Origin: Channallabes apus
Lineage: Eukaryota; Chordata; Actinopteri; Siluriformes; Clariidae
NCBI GenBank assembly: GCA_030522415.1
Contig: CM060112.1
Coordinates: forward strand, 8,394,001 to 8,458,000
DNA length: 64,000 nucleotides
Direction: 5' to 3'
This document shows, one piece after another, positions 55,255-64,000 of this stretch. The translations under genes were made by a program, and so were the position numbers. Every line of letters begins with the position of its first letter. Within the stretch, counting starts at the first letter, position 1. A model generated the notes under the pieces. It worked only from the letters and a program-made list of their open reading frames with translations. It was not told the origin of the DNA and did no database searches.

Positions 55255-55565
55255 GGCAGCACGGTGGCATAATTATTTTAACTGTGGCTTTGCACCTCCA
55301 GCGTCAAAGTTTTGAGTCCAGCCTTTGGACTATGGGCATGGAGTTCTCCTTGTGTTTGCTTGGTTTCCTTTGGGTACTATGTACATCTTACTCCCACAGT
55401 TCAAAAACATGCAGATTAGGCTGTTTCCCAATTTCCTGTAGTGTGTGATTGTGCCCTGTGATGGATTCAGGTTGTACCCTGCCTAATGCCCCAAGCCCCC
55501 CTGGGATAGGCTCCAGGCTTCATGTGACCCTGTATGAGATAAGAGGTGTAGAGAATGAGTGAGTT
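55255..55565 (+). mobile_element. SINE, moderately old
   Basis: GGCAGCACGGTGGCATAATT, GCTTTGCACCTCCAGCGTC, GCATGGAGTTCTCCTTGTG, ACTCCCACAGTTCAAAAAC, CCTGTAGTGTGTGATTG, CCCTGGGATAGGCTCCAGG and GGTGTAGAGAATGAGTGAG; the B-box is degraded (GTTTTGAGTCCAG). Confidence 0.7.
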
Positions 55566-56699
55566 AGTAATTGGGTATGGAGAACATCGATACATAGTGA
55601 AGGTTGAAGCAGTGGCCCGTACAAGAAAAAGTGGGAAGAAAATTAATGAATGAGTTCATTTAACTAACAGCACAGCATAACCTTTTGCAGCAGGACTTGG
55701 AAGTGCCAATGTGCAAAGGCTTTCTATAAAGTATTTCACATTCGAGGCAAACATTTCCAGGTACAGTACAAATTTGCTGGCTACATTTGCTGACTGAATA
55801 CATTTAATTTAGCAAGGTGTAAAATTGGATTGAAATGTGGTAAGAACGCTGCATGTGATTTACATGATTTCCAACCTATCAATCCATTCAATGAGTTATT
55901 TTGCCCTGTGGTCAACCTGGCATAGACAGAAACACTTTAATTCAATTTGAGATATAAGTGATCAGTCAGAATTGTGGGACTGATATGCAGTGGACATTCA
56001 CTATAAAGAAATAAATGGAACCGACCCATGCAACCAACATAATGGAGACATTGATTTTCCATTGTCAGTTATCTTTACATAAACAGCCTGTGTATATACT
56101 GTATGATAAACAATGTACTGTGTTATTGCCCTAATCTTGCACAGTTTAGTATTCAGTAGAGTCTGATATCAAAGATTGTCAGCATTTAAACTGTGTAAAT
56201 GCATTAGTAGATACATAGGACTGAAAAACTGAGATAAAGGGAGTGCGGAAAAGATAAGAGTTTACTGAAATAAAGAGAGAGATGAAATGTCAGTAGTAAT
56301 CACCCAGCGGGCACAGATAGGTCATCTTCATACAAACAAATAGTAGGGGCACAAACAAGACATAGTGGGGGCCTTTTTTTAAAAAAACCCTAAAAACATT
56401 AAAAACCTAGGCACCCTGCAGAGACATTGTCAAGACTAAGCTTTTTTTCAGGGTTTGAATAACATATAAGATGTCTAATTTTATCATCTTGAGGGCAGGT
56501 TGTTAATAATCTCTTCAAAACTACTTTATTTGAACTGGCTAAGAAATGTTGGACATCGACATAAAACGGACATTTACTAAAATAATTAAAATTTGGTCAA
56601 CACTAGCAAGGTTTACTTCTCTGGCTATTGACCTTCTACACAATGACCGTTCTCACATATTTCATCTAGGATAAGTGTCTCATGTGCACTTTACTGCGT

Positions 56700-56995
56700 A
56701 TAGCAATACAGTATGTGTGACATAGTGGCAAATAGTATTGACGAGTCATACAGTAGCTCCAGGATCCATGGTCTGGTAGTGAGCATTCTACCTGTGTCTG
56801 CATGGGTTCTCTGGTGGATTGACTGTAATATATTGCCCTTAGGTGTGAGTGCTTATGTGCGGTAGCCTGCAATGGCCAGAGACACCATCCAGGGTGTATT
56901 ACGAGGCGTATCCACATGCCCAGTGTTCTTGGGATAGGCTCTGAATTTATGGCAGTCCTGATAAGGTGAATAAAGAGATGAAGATTAATGAATCA
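56700..56995 (+). mobile_element. SINE relic
   Basis: GTGACATAGTGGCAAATAG, CAGTAGCTCCAGGATCC, GTCTGCATGGGTTCTCTGG, ATTGCCCTTAGGTGTGAG, CATCCAGGGTGTATTACG, CTTGGGATAGGCTCTG and GATGAAGATTAATGAATC in family order; heavily mutated. Confidence 0.5.
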
Positions 56996-57314
56996 TTAAA
57001 CACTCTGCACAAAATGTAAACAGTTTGATTTGCACAACTCTTGCAATGAGGCTTTAGCTAAGAGATCTAAAAACATTTTGTTATGTTTAAAATGTAGCCA
57101 TGCAGAGCATTGGCTTAGGACCTGAATACTGTACTTATTTTGTTCTGTAAATAAACCAGAGAACTTTACAACACACCACCATGTGCATACTGTATGTTTG
57201 TTTTTCTCAATATTGTTGTGTCAAAAGACAGAGGACAAACGTAGCAGTTTATTCATCAAATTATTCAGCTAGATTTACCATGGTTAAAGGATAATATACT
57301 GTAAGAAAACGCTA

Positions 57315-57500
57315 ATGCTATTTTTGTATACTTGGCCTATTAAAAGAGTTCCTGGGAGGCCAGGATTTCAAAAGCAAAGCACGCAGTCCCACCGTGGCTG
57401 CAGCGTGCTGAGAAAGCTTTCTACCTTTATGGTATCCGAGCACTAGTGAAAATCTGGGTTAAGTGCATTAGTGTAGCAGGGGATTAAATATAGAGACAAA
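57315..57500 (+). mobile_element. mariner-like transposase C-terminal relic
   Basis: Frame reads LLKEFLGGQDFKSK from 57337, then FYLYGIRALVKIWVKCISVA and GD near 57420-57485, matching the C-terminal region of the mariner relic at 26640-27130 (KEFLGGQ, WDxCISVAGD). The N-terminal two thirds are absent. Confidence 0.55.
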
Positions 57501-57947
57501 GCTAGTTATTTTTCCCATAACTGTGTTCTGTTTCTTGTATTCTGCACAAGAAAAGTTCTTGTTAGCCTGTCAAAGTATCACAGCCTGTCCAAAACAGCTG
57601 TAGGCTGGAGTACATCCTGCACCCAGGGTCTGATCTTAAAGATAACCATGCTAAAGATAAACCAGACTCTTCATTGTCTTTGTGGAGAGTCATATAGCTG
57701 AGAGTGTAAGACTACACTCACACACGTTCTATTTCTACAACACACAAAGGAGCAACAGCTGGAGTTTACTACCAAACCCACGATACTAATGGGTCTCTCT
57801 AGGGTTGTGTAAATACACATGCCTGACTCTGTGTGTATTTTGTACATATTTCTAGAGGCACAGTGCTTGCAGAAAGTAGCAAAACCAACAACGTTAGAGC
57901 AATTTTTGTTCACTTGACTGCTGCTCTCTATTTTCCATCAATTGCTA

Positions 57948-57985
<38 letters not shown>
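57948..57985. repeat. (TC)n(TA)n microsatellite
   Basis: Runs up to the Tc1-derived element starting at 57986. Confidence 0.92.
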
Positions 57986-58898
57986 CAGTGGCTTGCAAAA
58001 GTATTCGGCCCCCTTGAACTTTTCCACATTTTGTCACATTACAGCCACAAACATGAACCAATTTTATTGGAATTCAACGTGAAAGACCAATACAAAGTGG
58101 TGTACATGTGAGAAGTGGAACGAAAATCATACATGATTCCAAACATTTTTTTTTTTTACTAATAAATAACTGAAAAGTGGGGTGTGCTTAATTATTCAGT
58201 CCCCTGAGTCAATACTTTGTAGAACCACCTTTTGCTGCAATTACAGCTGCCAGTCTTTTAGGGTATGTCTCTACCAGCTTTGCACATCTAGAGACTGAAA
58301 TCCTTGCCCATTCTTCTTTGCAAAACAGCTCCAGCTCAGTCAGATTAGATGGACAGCGTTTGTGAACAGCAGTTTTCAGATCTTGCCACAGATTCTCGAT
58401 TGGTTTTAGATTTGGACTTTGACTGGGCCATTCTAACACATGGATATGTTTTGTTTTAAACCATTCCATTGTTGCCCTGGCTTTAAATTTCTCAATAACT
58501 TCATCCCTGACCTGTCTGGTGTGTTCTTTGGACTTCATGGTGTTGTTGATCCCAATATTCTCTTAGACAACCTCTGAGGCCGTCACAGAGCAGCTGTATT
58601 TGTACTGACATTAGATTACACACAGGTGCTCTCTATTTAGTCATTAACACTCATCAGGCAATGTCTATGGGCAACTGACTGCACTCAGACCAAAGGGGGC
58701 TGAATAATTACGCACAAATCAATTATTTATTTGTAAAAAATGTTTGGAATCATGGATGATTTTTGTTCCACTTCTCACGTGTACACCACTTTGTATTGGT
58801 CTTTCACGTGGAATTCCATTAAAATTGATTCATGTTTGTGGCTGTAATGTGACAAAATGTGGAAAAGTTCAAGGGGGCAGAATACTTTTGCAAGCCAC

Positions 58899-58900
<2 letters not shown>
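57986..58900 (-). mobile_element. Tc1 deletion derivative 1 (915 bp)
   Basis: Ends CAGTGGCTTGCAAAAGTATT at 57986 and AATACTTTTGCAAGCCACTG at 58900, inverted repeats continuing for about 200 bp (ACATTTTGTCACATTACAGC, CCAATACAAAGTGGTGTACA and their inverses). It sits in a TA microsatellite. The transposase gene has lost its middle but keeps one frame (58209-58538). Confidence 0.9.
58209..58538 (-). pseudogene. Shortened Tc1 transposase ORF, in-frame fusion
   Basis: 109 codons. Residues 1-20 ([20 protein letters not shown]) are the normal transposase start; residues about 24-109 ([39 protein letters not shown]) are the normal C-terminus with the third catalytic residue, Glu, in PIENLW. About 230 residues, including most of the DNA-binding region and both catalytic Asp, were deleted without breaking the frame. 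The product cannot catalyse transposition. In-frame joining may be chance (one in three). Confidence 0.8.
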
Positions 58901-58943
<43 letters not shown>

Positions 58944-58965
58944 TGTATATATATATATATATATA
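58901..58965. repeat. (TA)n tract between two Tc1 derivatives
   Basis: 65 bp, mostly TA with CTGTATA interruptions; provided target sites for both neighbours. Confidence 0.93.
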
Positions 58966-59774
58966 TTCAGCAAAAAAAGAAACTGTTTTTACTTTCAGTA
59001 AACTTAATGTGTAAATATTTGTATGAACACTAAAAGAGTCAACACCATAAGACATAAAGTAAAAATGTTTCACAATGTGTCCCTGAATGAAGGGAGGCTC
59101 AAAATCAGTCAGTACCAGTCAGTATCTGGTGGCCACCAGCTGCTTGAAGTACTGCAGTGCATCTCCTCCTCATGGACTGGACCAGATTTGTCAGTTCTTG
59201 CTGTGAGATGGAGGGATTGTGTGTTCCTGGTGTGACTCGGGCAGTTGTTGTGGCCATCCTGTACCTGTTACGCAGGTGTGATATTCGGATGTACCCATCC
59301 TGTGCAGGTGTTATTACACGTGGTCTTCCACTGCGAGGATGATCAGCTGTCCTTCCTGTTTCCCTGTAGCGCCGTCTTAGGCGTCTCACAGTGCGGACAT
59401 GGCGATTTATCGCCCTAGCCACATCAGCAGTCCTCATGCCTCCCTGCAGCATGGCTAATGCACGTTCACGCAGATGAGCAGGGACCCTGGGCATCTTTCT
59501 TTGGGTGTTTTTCACAGTCGGTAGACAAGTCTCTTTAGTGTCCTGCGTTTTTAGAACTGTGACCTTAAATGCCTACTTCCTGTAAGCTGTTAAGGTCTTA
59601 ACGACCATGCCACAGGTGCATGTTAATTAATTGATTATGGTTAATTGAACATGAATGGAAAACATTGTTTAAACCCTTTACAATGAAGATCTGTAAAGTT
59701 ATTTGGATTTTTACAACATTATTGTTGAAATCCACAACAATTGTTGAAAAAGGAGCGTTTCTTTTTTTGCTGAG
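58966..59774 (-). mobile_element. Tc1 deletion derivative 2 (809 bp)
   Basis: Ends TTCAGCAAAAAAAGAAACTG at 58966 and the inverse, GTTTCTTTTTTTGCTGAG, ending at 59774, flanked by TA at 58964-58965 and 59775-59776. A different Tc1 family from derivative 1 (different ends and protein). It holds one open frame, 59105-59515. Confidence 0.88.
59105..59515 (-). pseudogene. Tc1 transposase DNA-binding region fused to its C-terminus, open frame
   Basis: 136 codons. Residues about 8-100 contain both helix-turn-helix units (LRERALAMLQGGMRTADVAR; ITPAQDGYIRISHLRN) and the linker RSGRPRV, i.e. a full Tc1 DNA-binding region with an AT-hook-like GRPR. After VTPGTHNPS it continues ISQQELTNLVQSMRRRC to GGHQ, the normal C-terminal tail. 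The whole DDE catalytic core is missing, again without loss of frame. Such a protein could bind terminal repeats without cutting; that is inference only. Confidence 0.82.
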
Positions 59775-59954
59775 TATATATAAGCCTCCAGCTTAAGACT
59801 GGACTATATTTTAGGTAGTCAGTGGCTTTGGCAATATCCGTGTCTCATCTATTCCCCAAGTACAATGGATCAAGCATCTTTAGTGGATGGGGTTTGCAAG
59901 ATTTTTATTTATTGATTCACAACAAACAGTCATTGAGACTTATTGATAAGACAG

Positions 59955-60350
59955 TGAATATTATCAGGCGGCGCGGTGGTGTAGTGGTTAGCACTGTCGC
60001 CTTGCACCTCCAGGGTCTGGGTTCGATTCCCCGGCCAGGCTCGATTCCCGTCTCTGTGTGCATGGAGTTTGCATGTTCTCCCTGTGCTTGGTGGGTTTCC
60101 TCCGGGTTCTCCGGTTTCCTCCCACAGTCCAAAGATATGCAGGTTAGGCTAATTGGCGTTCCCAAATTGCCCGTAGTGTGTGATTGGGTGTGTGAGTGTG
60201 TGTATGTGTGTGTGCCCTGTGATGGATTGGCACCCTGTCCAGGGTGTACCCCGCCTAGTGCCCGAAGTCTCCTGGGATAGGCTCCAGGTCCCCGCGACCC
60301 TGAACACAGGATTAAGCGGTATAGAAAATGAATGAATGAATGAATATTAT
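59955..60350 (+). mobile_element. Full-length SINE with 10-bp target duplication
   Basis: TGAATATTAT at 59955-59964 and 60341-60350. Head GGCGGCGCGGTGGTGTAGTG from 59967 and body nearly identical to 31461-31839 by eye. It is among the youngest copies. The 152-codon frame 59822-60280 is this SINE read through. Confidence 0.9.
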
Positions 60351-61844
60351 ACTTTTTTCAATGCCTATGGTAGATGAGTGAAGAGATGCTTTAGGTACTA
60401 TACACGCTCAGGGAGTATCTTCGTACAAAGAATTGTATCTCAAGTAGAAAACCTTGGCTCTTTCTTCAGTAACATTCAGATATTGACTGCACAATCCAAA
60501 TTTTAGCTAGTCCCAGGATGGCCACAATATGTAACTCACTCCACAAAGCTCCTGTAAGATGATGCTTATGTCACAGCATGAATTACCTGGTGAATTCGAA
60601 ATGGTGCAGCATTGAATTGTGGTATTTAAGAGTCTATTTTAAAAATAATTTGGCATGTTAACTTTAAACCCTTTTTTGTGCTGATAACTCTGTTCCTTTT
60701 CCCAGAGTCCTGCCCCAAATTTTGGTTGGATTCCAAATGTCACCTTAATCACTCTGACACCAGCACCAACCAATAACCACATCATCCTTAGTGTAGACAC
60801 CTAATATCCTTATCCATGTAGTTTTTATCATTTCAATTGCAATTTAGCACCACTGGTAGGCATCATATGGAAAGATATATAAAACAATCTTACATTGTCA
60901 CTCCATAATTACATATTTCATTGTCCAGGTTTCCATTCTCCCCACTGAGTCCATGAGTGTATTTATATGTTGGCCCTGAGCAGGGAGTATTTAGGTGCGA
61001 TCATTCTGCTTAACATTTCTCTCACTGAATTAAAGAGCCACTTGATATTTTCTTGATATTTTCCCTGACATTGACTCTGCTGTGTGTTTTGTGGCTGTAT
61101 TGGAAAGTATATTTCCACAGGAAAAAAAAATAAAAAATTCTTCAAACTGCGAAAAATGAAGCATGAAATGAATGCTGTCATTGTGAAGTAGTCTCTTAAG
61201 CAGATATTTCACTATAATTAAGGAATGTCTGGCTTATTATTATTCTAATCATTATAAGAATAAGTTATTTACTGCATCTCAAATATTAATTCTGATAAAT
61301 TTTAATGTTAATTTGTAATACACACCTATTAGCTACACCCCATCTCTCTTTTTACCTTTCTTTATAAATCTTTTATTCTTACCCTGCGAGTGATATAATA
61401 ATGGTAATACTTATTGCCACTCAAAATGTCGTGGCAAAACAACATTAAACAGACTTTTACTGAATAAGCTATCATTGTGCTTGCTGCTATGTTTTTACCA
61501 AAATAACATGGAAAAAATTCATTTAAATTGATATTTTGATAATTCCACTTTTTAAAAATGAAAGCCAACATCATACAACACATTGAATATGTTTATATAG
61601 TAATATTTTGGCTTTGTTTATTGATTTTGTTGCTAACCTGTTTTTGCTGTATTTTAATTATTCTCATGTGGATGGGTGGATGCCTCTGATGTTATAGTGT
61701 CACAGTGGCTTGTAATAGGAGAAAATATTTAAAAAATCCAAAATATCCAAGATAACTGCTTTGCTCTTAAGCAAATAAGAGTCCTGTGTCTTTAATGAAC
61801 TCACCACCATTCATCATTGTATGTACCTTAATGTTCTTGGTCTT
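60351..61844. other. No gene recognised
   Basis: AT-rich DNA without simple repeats of note or recognisable elements; ORFs up to 73 codons without features. Confidence 0.35.
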
Positions 61845-62065
61845 TTGGCTGCTCCCAGCCAGGGGTCGCCACAGCAGACCACCCGTTCCGCACATACAAG
61901 CCTGGCACAGGTTTTATACTGTATCAAATGCCCTTCCTGATGCAACTCTCATATATTTTTTTTATCCAGGCTTGGGACTGCATCCAGTGGCTGGCATTTG
62001 GGCACTGGCTGGGAATCAAACCTGGGCCTTCCCAATCGCGGCGAAACACCTACCAATGATGCACC
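61845..62065 (-). mobile_element. tRNA-derived SINE of a third family
   Basis: Minus strand starts CACTGGTGCATCATTGGTAG, has B-box GGTTTGATTCCCAGCC, and ends with GGTCTGCTGTGGCGACCCCT and GGCTGGGAGCAGCC. The GTGGCGACCCCT stretch is shared by many fish SINE/LINE 3' ends. No clear target duplication. Confidence 0.6.
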
Positions 62066-62967
62066 AGTGTGTACCTTAATACACCTTTATAGACCAGCAT
62101 GCCACTGAAGGAAATTGAATAATGTTCAGTACACATTTTAAACACTGAAAATATGGCTATCCAAAGATAATATCATGCTAGCGGACAACAGTAAGAAAAA
62201 AAACAAGCCCACTATAAATAATAAAACCCAGAATCTGACACTATGGGGTTGATTGGCAGGTCTTATAATAAACTATACAGAAGTCTGGAGGTAAACCAGA
62301 TGTAAGCGATTGACCTGCCATAGTAGCCAAGAGAGGGTGACCTCTGCTTACAGGAAGGGCAAAAAGTCTAAACCTGCCTTTAGGTAAATTAACTTTTTCA
62401 TCCACTTTCTTTATATAACATAAGTAATAAACAACTTAATTTGTTAAACAACACACAGGTTTGTGTGAACAACCTTCATGGAGAAGTAGGTTGAGGTGGT
62501 TTCCTGAATAGTGACAGCATTGCCAGGCCTCTAACTTTTACCTTGACCAGGCAAGTAGGGTGATGTGTTGCATGACTGAACTGTTTGGATGTTGTACTGT
62601 ATTGCTCCAGTATGTATTGCTTCAGGGTGCTTTAACCAAGGCAACTGGAATAGACATTTATGTTTTAAGAAACCCAGCATGTCCGAACCGACTGCATTAT
62701 TTTATGCTTTTCTAATATCTTAAACTGTTTTATTTTTATTTTAAATTATGTTTTAATTAATTTAAATTAGTTTATAGTTTTATTGTAAACTGTTTTTATT
62801 TTTATTTTAAATTAAATTTTAAAGTTTTCTTTAAAAAGTTTTGCTATTATCTTTTATTTCATTTTATGATTCTTTTCTTTTCTTTTTTTTAACCGAATTT
62901 GCAATAGATTGTTTTTTTGTTTTGTTTTTTCAGTTAATTGTATATGTATCCTTTATTAACAAGGGTA
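62066..62967. other. No gene recognised
   Basis: AT-rich; 62700-62900 has repeated TTTTATTTTTATTTTAAATT motifs. Confidence 0.4.
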
Positions 62968-63082
62968 GTGTTACCCATTAGCACTGCGGCCTTGCACCTC
63001 TAAGGTCAAGAGTTTTATTCTCATCATGGGTCTGCCACAACCCTGTAAAATACCAGTGGTATAGAGAATGAATGAGTGAGAC
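62968..63082 (+). mobile_element. SINE with large internal deletion
   Basis: Head ACCCATTAGCACTGCGGCC, TTGCACCTCTAAGGTCAAG and directly thereafter the tail part CACAACCCTGTAAAATACC, GGTATAGAGAATGAATGAG. Confidence 0.6.
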
Positions 63083-63384
63083 TAAGAATTGCCAGGCCCT
63101 GTTTCAGGCAGATCCCTAATCACTGACGGTCTCCCCCAACCCCACATAGCTCAGCAGTGTCCTTTGTTGGCAATTACTGTATGTGCTGTTATTATCACCA
63201 GTTGTGTTTGAGAGCAGTGCACTTCTTCCAACACCTGTCTGTCAGGACTTCAAGCTCACTCTGCTGCCTGGGTTTGAGTATGTTGTATTTACTGCCTGGA
63301 TTTGAAGACTGTGCTTTTAAGACCACCTGGATTTGAGGGATTCAAACCCACTACAAACACTAGCTATACCAAGCCCCAGTTCGA

Positions 63385-64000
63385 TTCATTTCAATTCAAT
63401 TTTATTTGTATAGCGCTTTTAACAATTGACATTGTTGCAAGGCAGCTTTACACAACCAAAAGAATTATTTAAGTTTTCATTAAGAAATGCTAAGACTGTT
63501 CCTGATGAGCAAGCCGAGTACGACAGCGACAGTGGCAAGGAAGAAACCTTGAAATAGCTAGACTCAACAGGGAACCCATCCTCATTTGGGTGAATTAATC
63601 TGGGATAATGCATGGATTAATCTGCATCATACTGTGTGAGTCTGGAAGTCTCCAGTATAACAAGACGTGTGTGTAAGTTAAAATGGAGTCCAGTTTGTTA
63701 TTGGAGGCTCAAGTAGACTGTAGGAAACATCAGAACTATCAAGCGACTGAAGTCACTCAGAGAACAGCTGTCTGCATCAGCCGAGGACATGACTGTCTTC
63801 ATGGAAGTGTGGAACCGTCCCCAGTCACCACACGCATCCCAGGCAGACCACACGGGGCATCCATGCAACGAGATCTCCAACCAGGAGCAGGACAACAGGA
63901 TGAGTCAGACAGTTCCAGGGGGCATGAGGGGGTCTGGATCACTGACAGCTCAGGAGTGAAATGTATAGCTCGACAGAGAGACAGGTAGAGGGAAACACAG
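63385..64000 (-). mobile_element. LINE-like repeat with AATTGAATT tail, cut by window end
   Basis: Reverse-orientation partner of 48975-49562: TTCAATTCAATTTTATTTGT, GCGCTTTTAACAATTGACAT, GACAGCGACAGTGGCAAGG, CTCAACAGGGAACCCATCC, GAGAACAGCTGTCTGCATCA, GGGCATCCATGCAACGAG. The 101-codon frame 63683-63988 lies on the antisense side of this repeat and is not a gene. It runs past the window end. Confidence 0.7.

Noticed and set aside
59822..60280. 152-codon ORF with a peptide (GSIPVSVCMEF, KDMQVRLIGVPKLPVVCDW) that recurs at 31448, 35754, 36484 and 42019
   Set aside because: All are translations of the same tRNA-derived SINE; target duplications and the Pol III boxes show it is not a protein family.
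63683..63988. 101-codon ORF at the right edge
   Set aside because: Lies antisense in a dispersed repeat shared with 48975-49562; no domain.

Overview
The window is vertebrate, almost certainly teleost fish, nuclear DNA. The evidence is a spliced protocadherin exon, very dense Tc1/mariner and tRNA-SINE content, a DIRS-type retrotransposon, and abundant (CA)n, (TA)n and (CT)n tracts. The main SINE, a tRNA head with an (AATG)n tail, is a type I associate with otophysan fish, possibly catfish; that is an impression, not a demonstration.

The only confident host coding sequence is one exon at 4615-4949 (+). It is the 3'-terminal coding exon of a delta-protocadherin, best matched from memory to pcdh9. 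Positions 1-4614 are then the last intron, and a 3' UTR of about 2 kb follows. Everything downstream reads as gene-poor intergenic DNA filled with mobile elements.

Layout. 1-2580: decayed DIRS-like retrotransposon with a duplicated tyrosine-recombinase region. 2.6-9 kb: pcdh9 intron end, exon, 3' UTR and flank. 9.0-10.5 kb: a mariner relic split by a PIF/Harbinger-type MITE. 11.9-12.8 kb: minus-strand endogenous retrovirus LTR with a tRNA-Pro primer-binding site, truncated. 13-14 kb: SINE relics. 15.18-21.96 kb: a nest in which a Tc1 element is split by a LINE fragment, which is split by a 4.8-kb terminal-inverted-repeat element. That inner element carries a tandem duplication flanking a tRNA-Ile(UAU)-like sequence and, on its minus strand, a gene-like unit (CpG-rich promoter, splice donor, acceptor, short coding tail, AATAAA). 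22-38 kb: SINEs, mariner relics, a long near-perfect hairpin and a solo LTR with a 5-bp target duplication. 38.9-40.5 kb: a Tc1 element intact apart from one homopolymer indel in its transposase. 41-50 kb: further Tc1, MITE, LINE and SINE relics. 50-57 kb: AT-rich DNA with few recognisable elements. 57.9-59.8 kb: two adjacent Tc1 deletion derivatives that both keep a short in-frame ORF. 60-64 kb: SINEs and a LINE-like repeat.

There is no operon, CRISPR array or prokaryote-like system. The best candidate for something undescribed is the TIR element at 15724-20515 with its internal minus-strand gene-like unit, and after it the hairpin at 30850-30926. Coordinates of decayed repeats are approximate, and all family names rest on motif recognition by eye.
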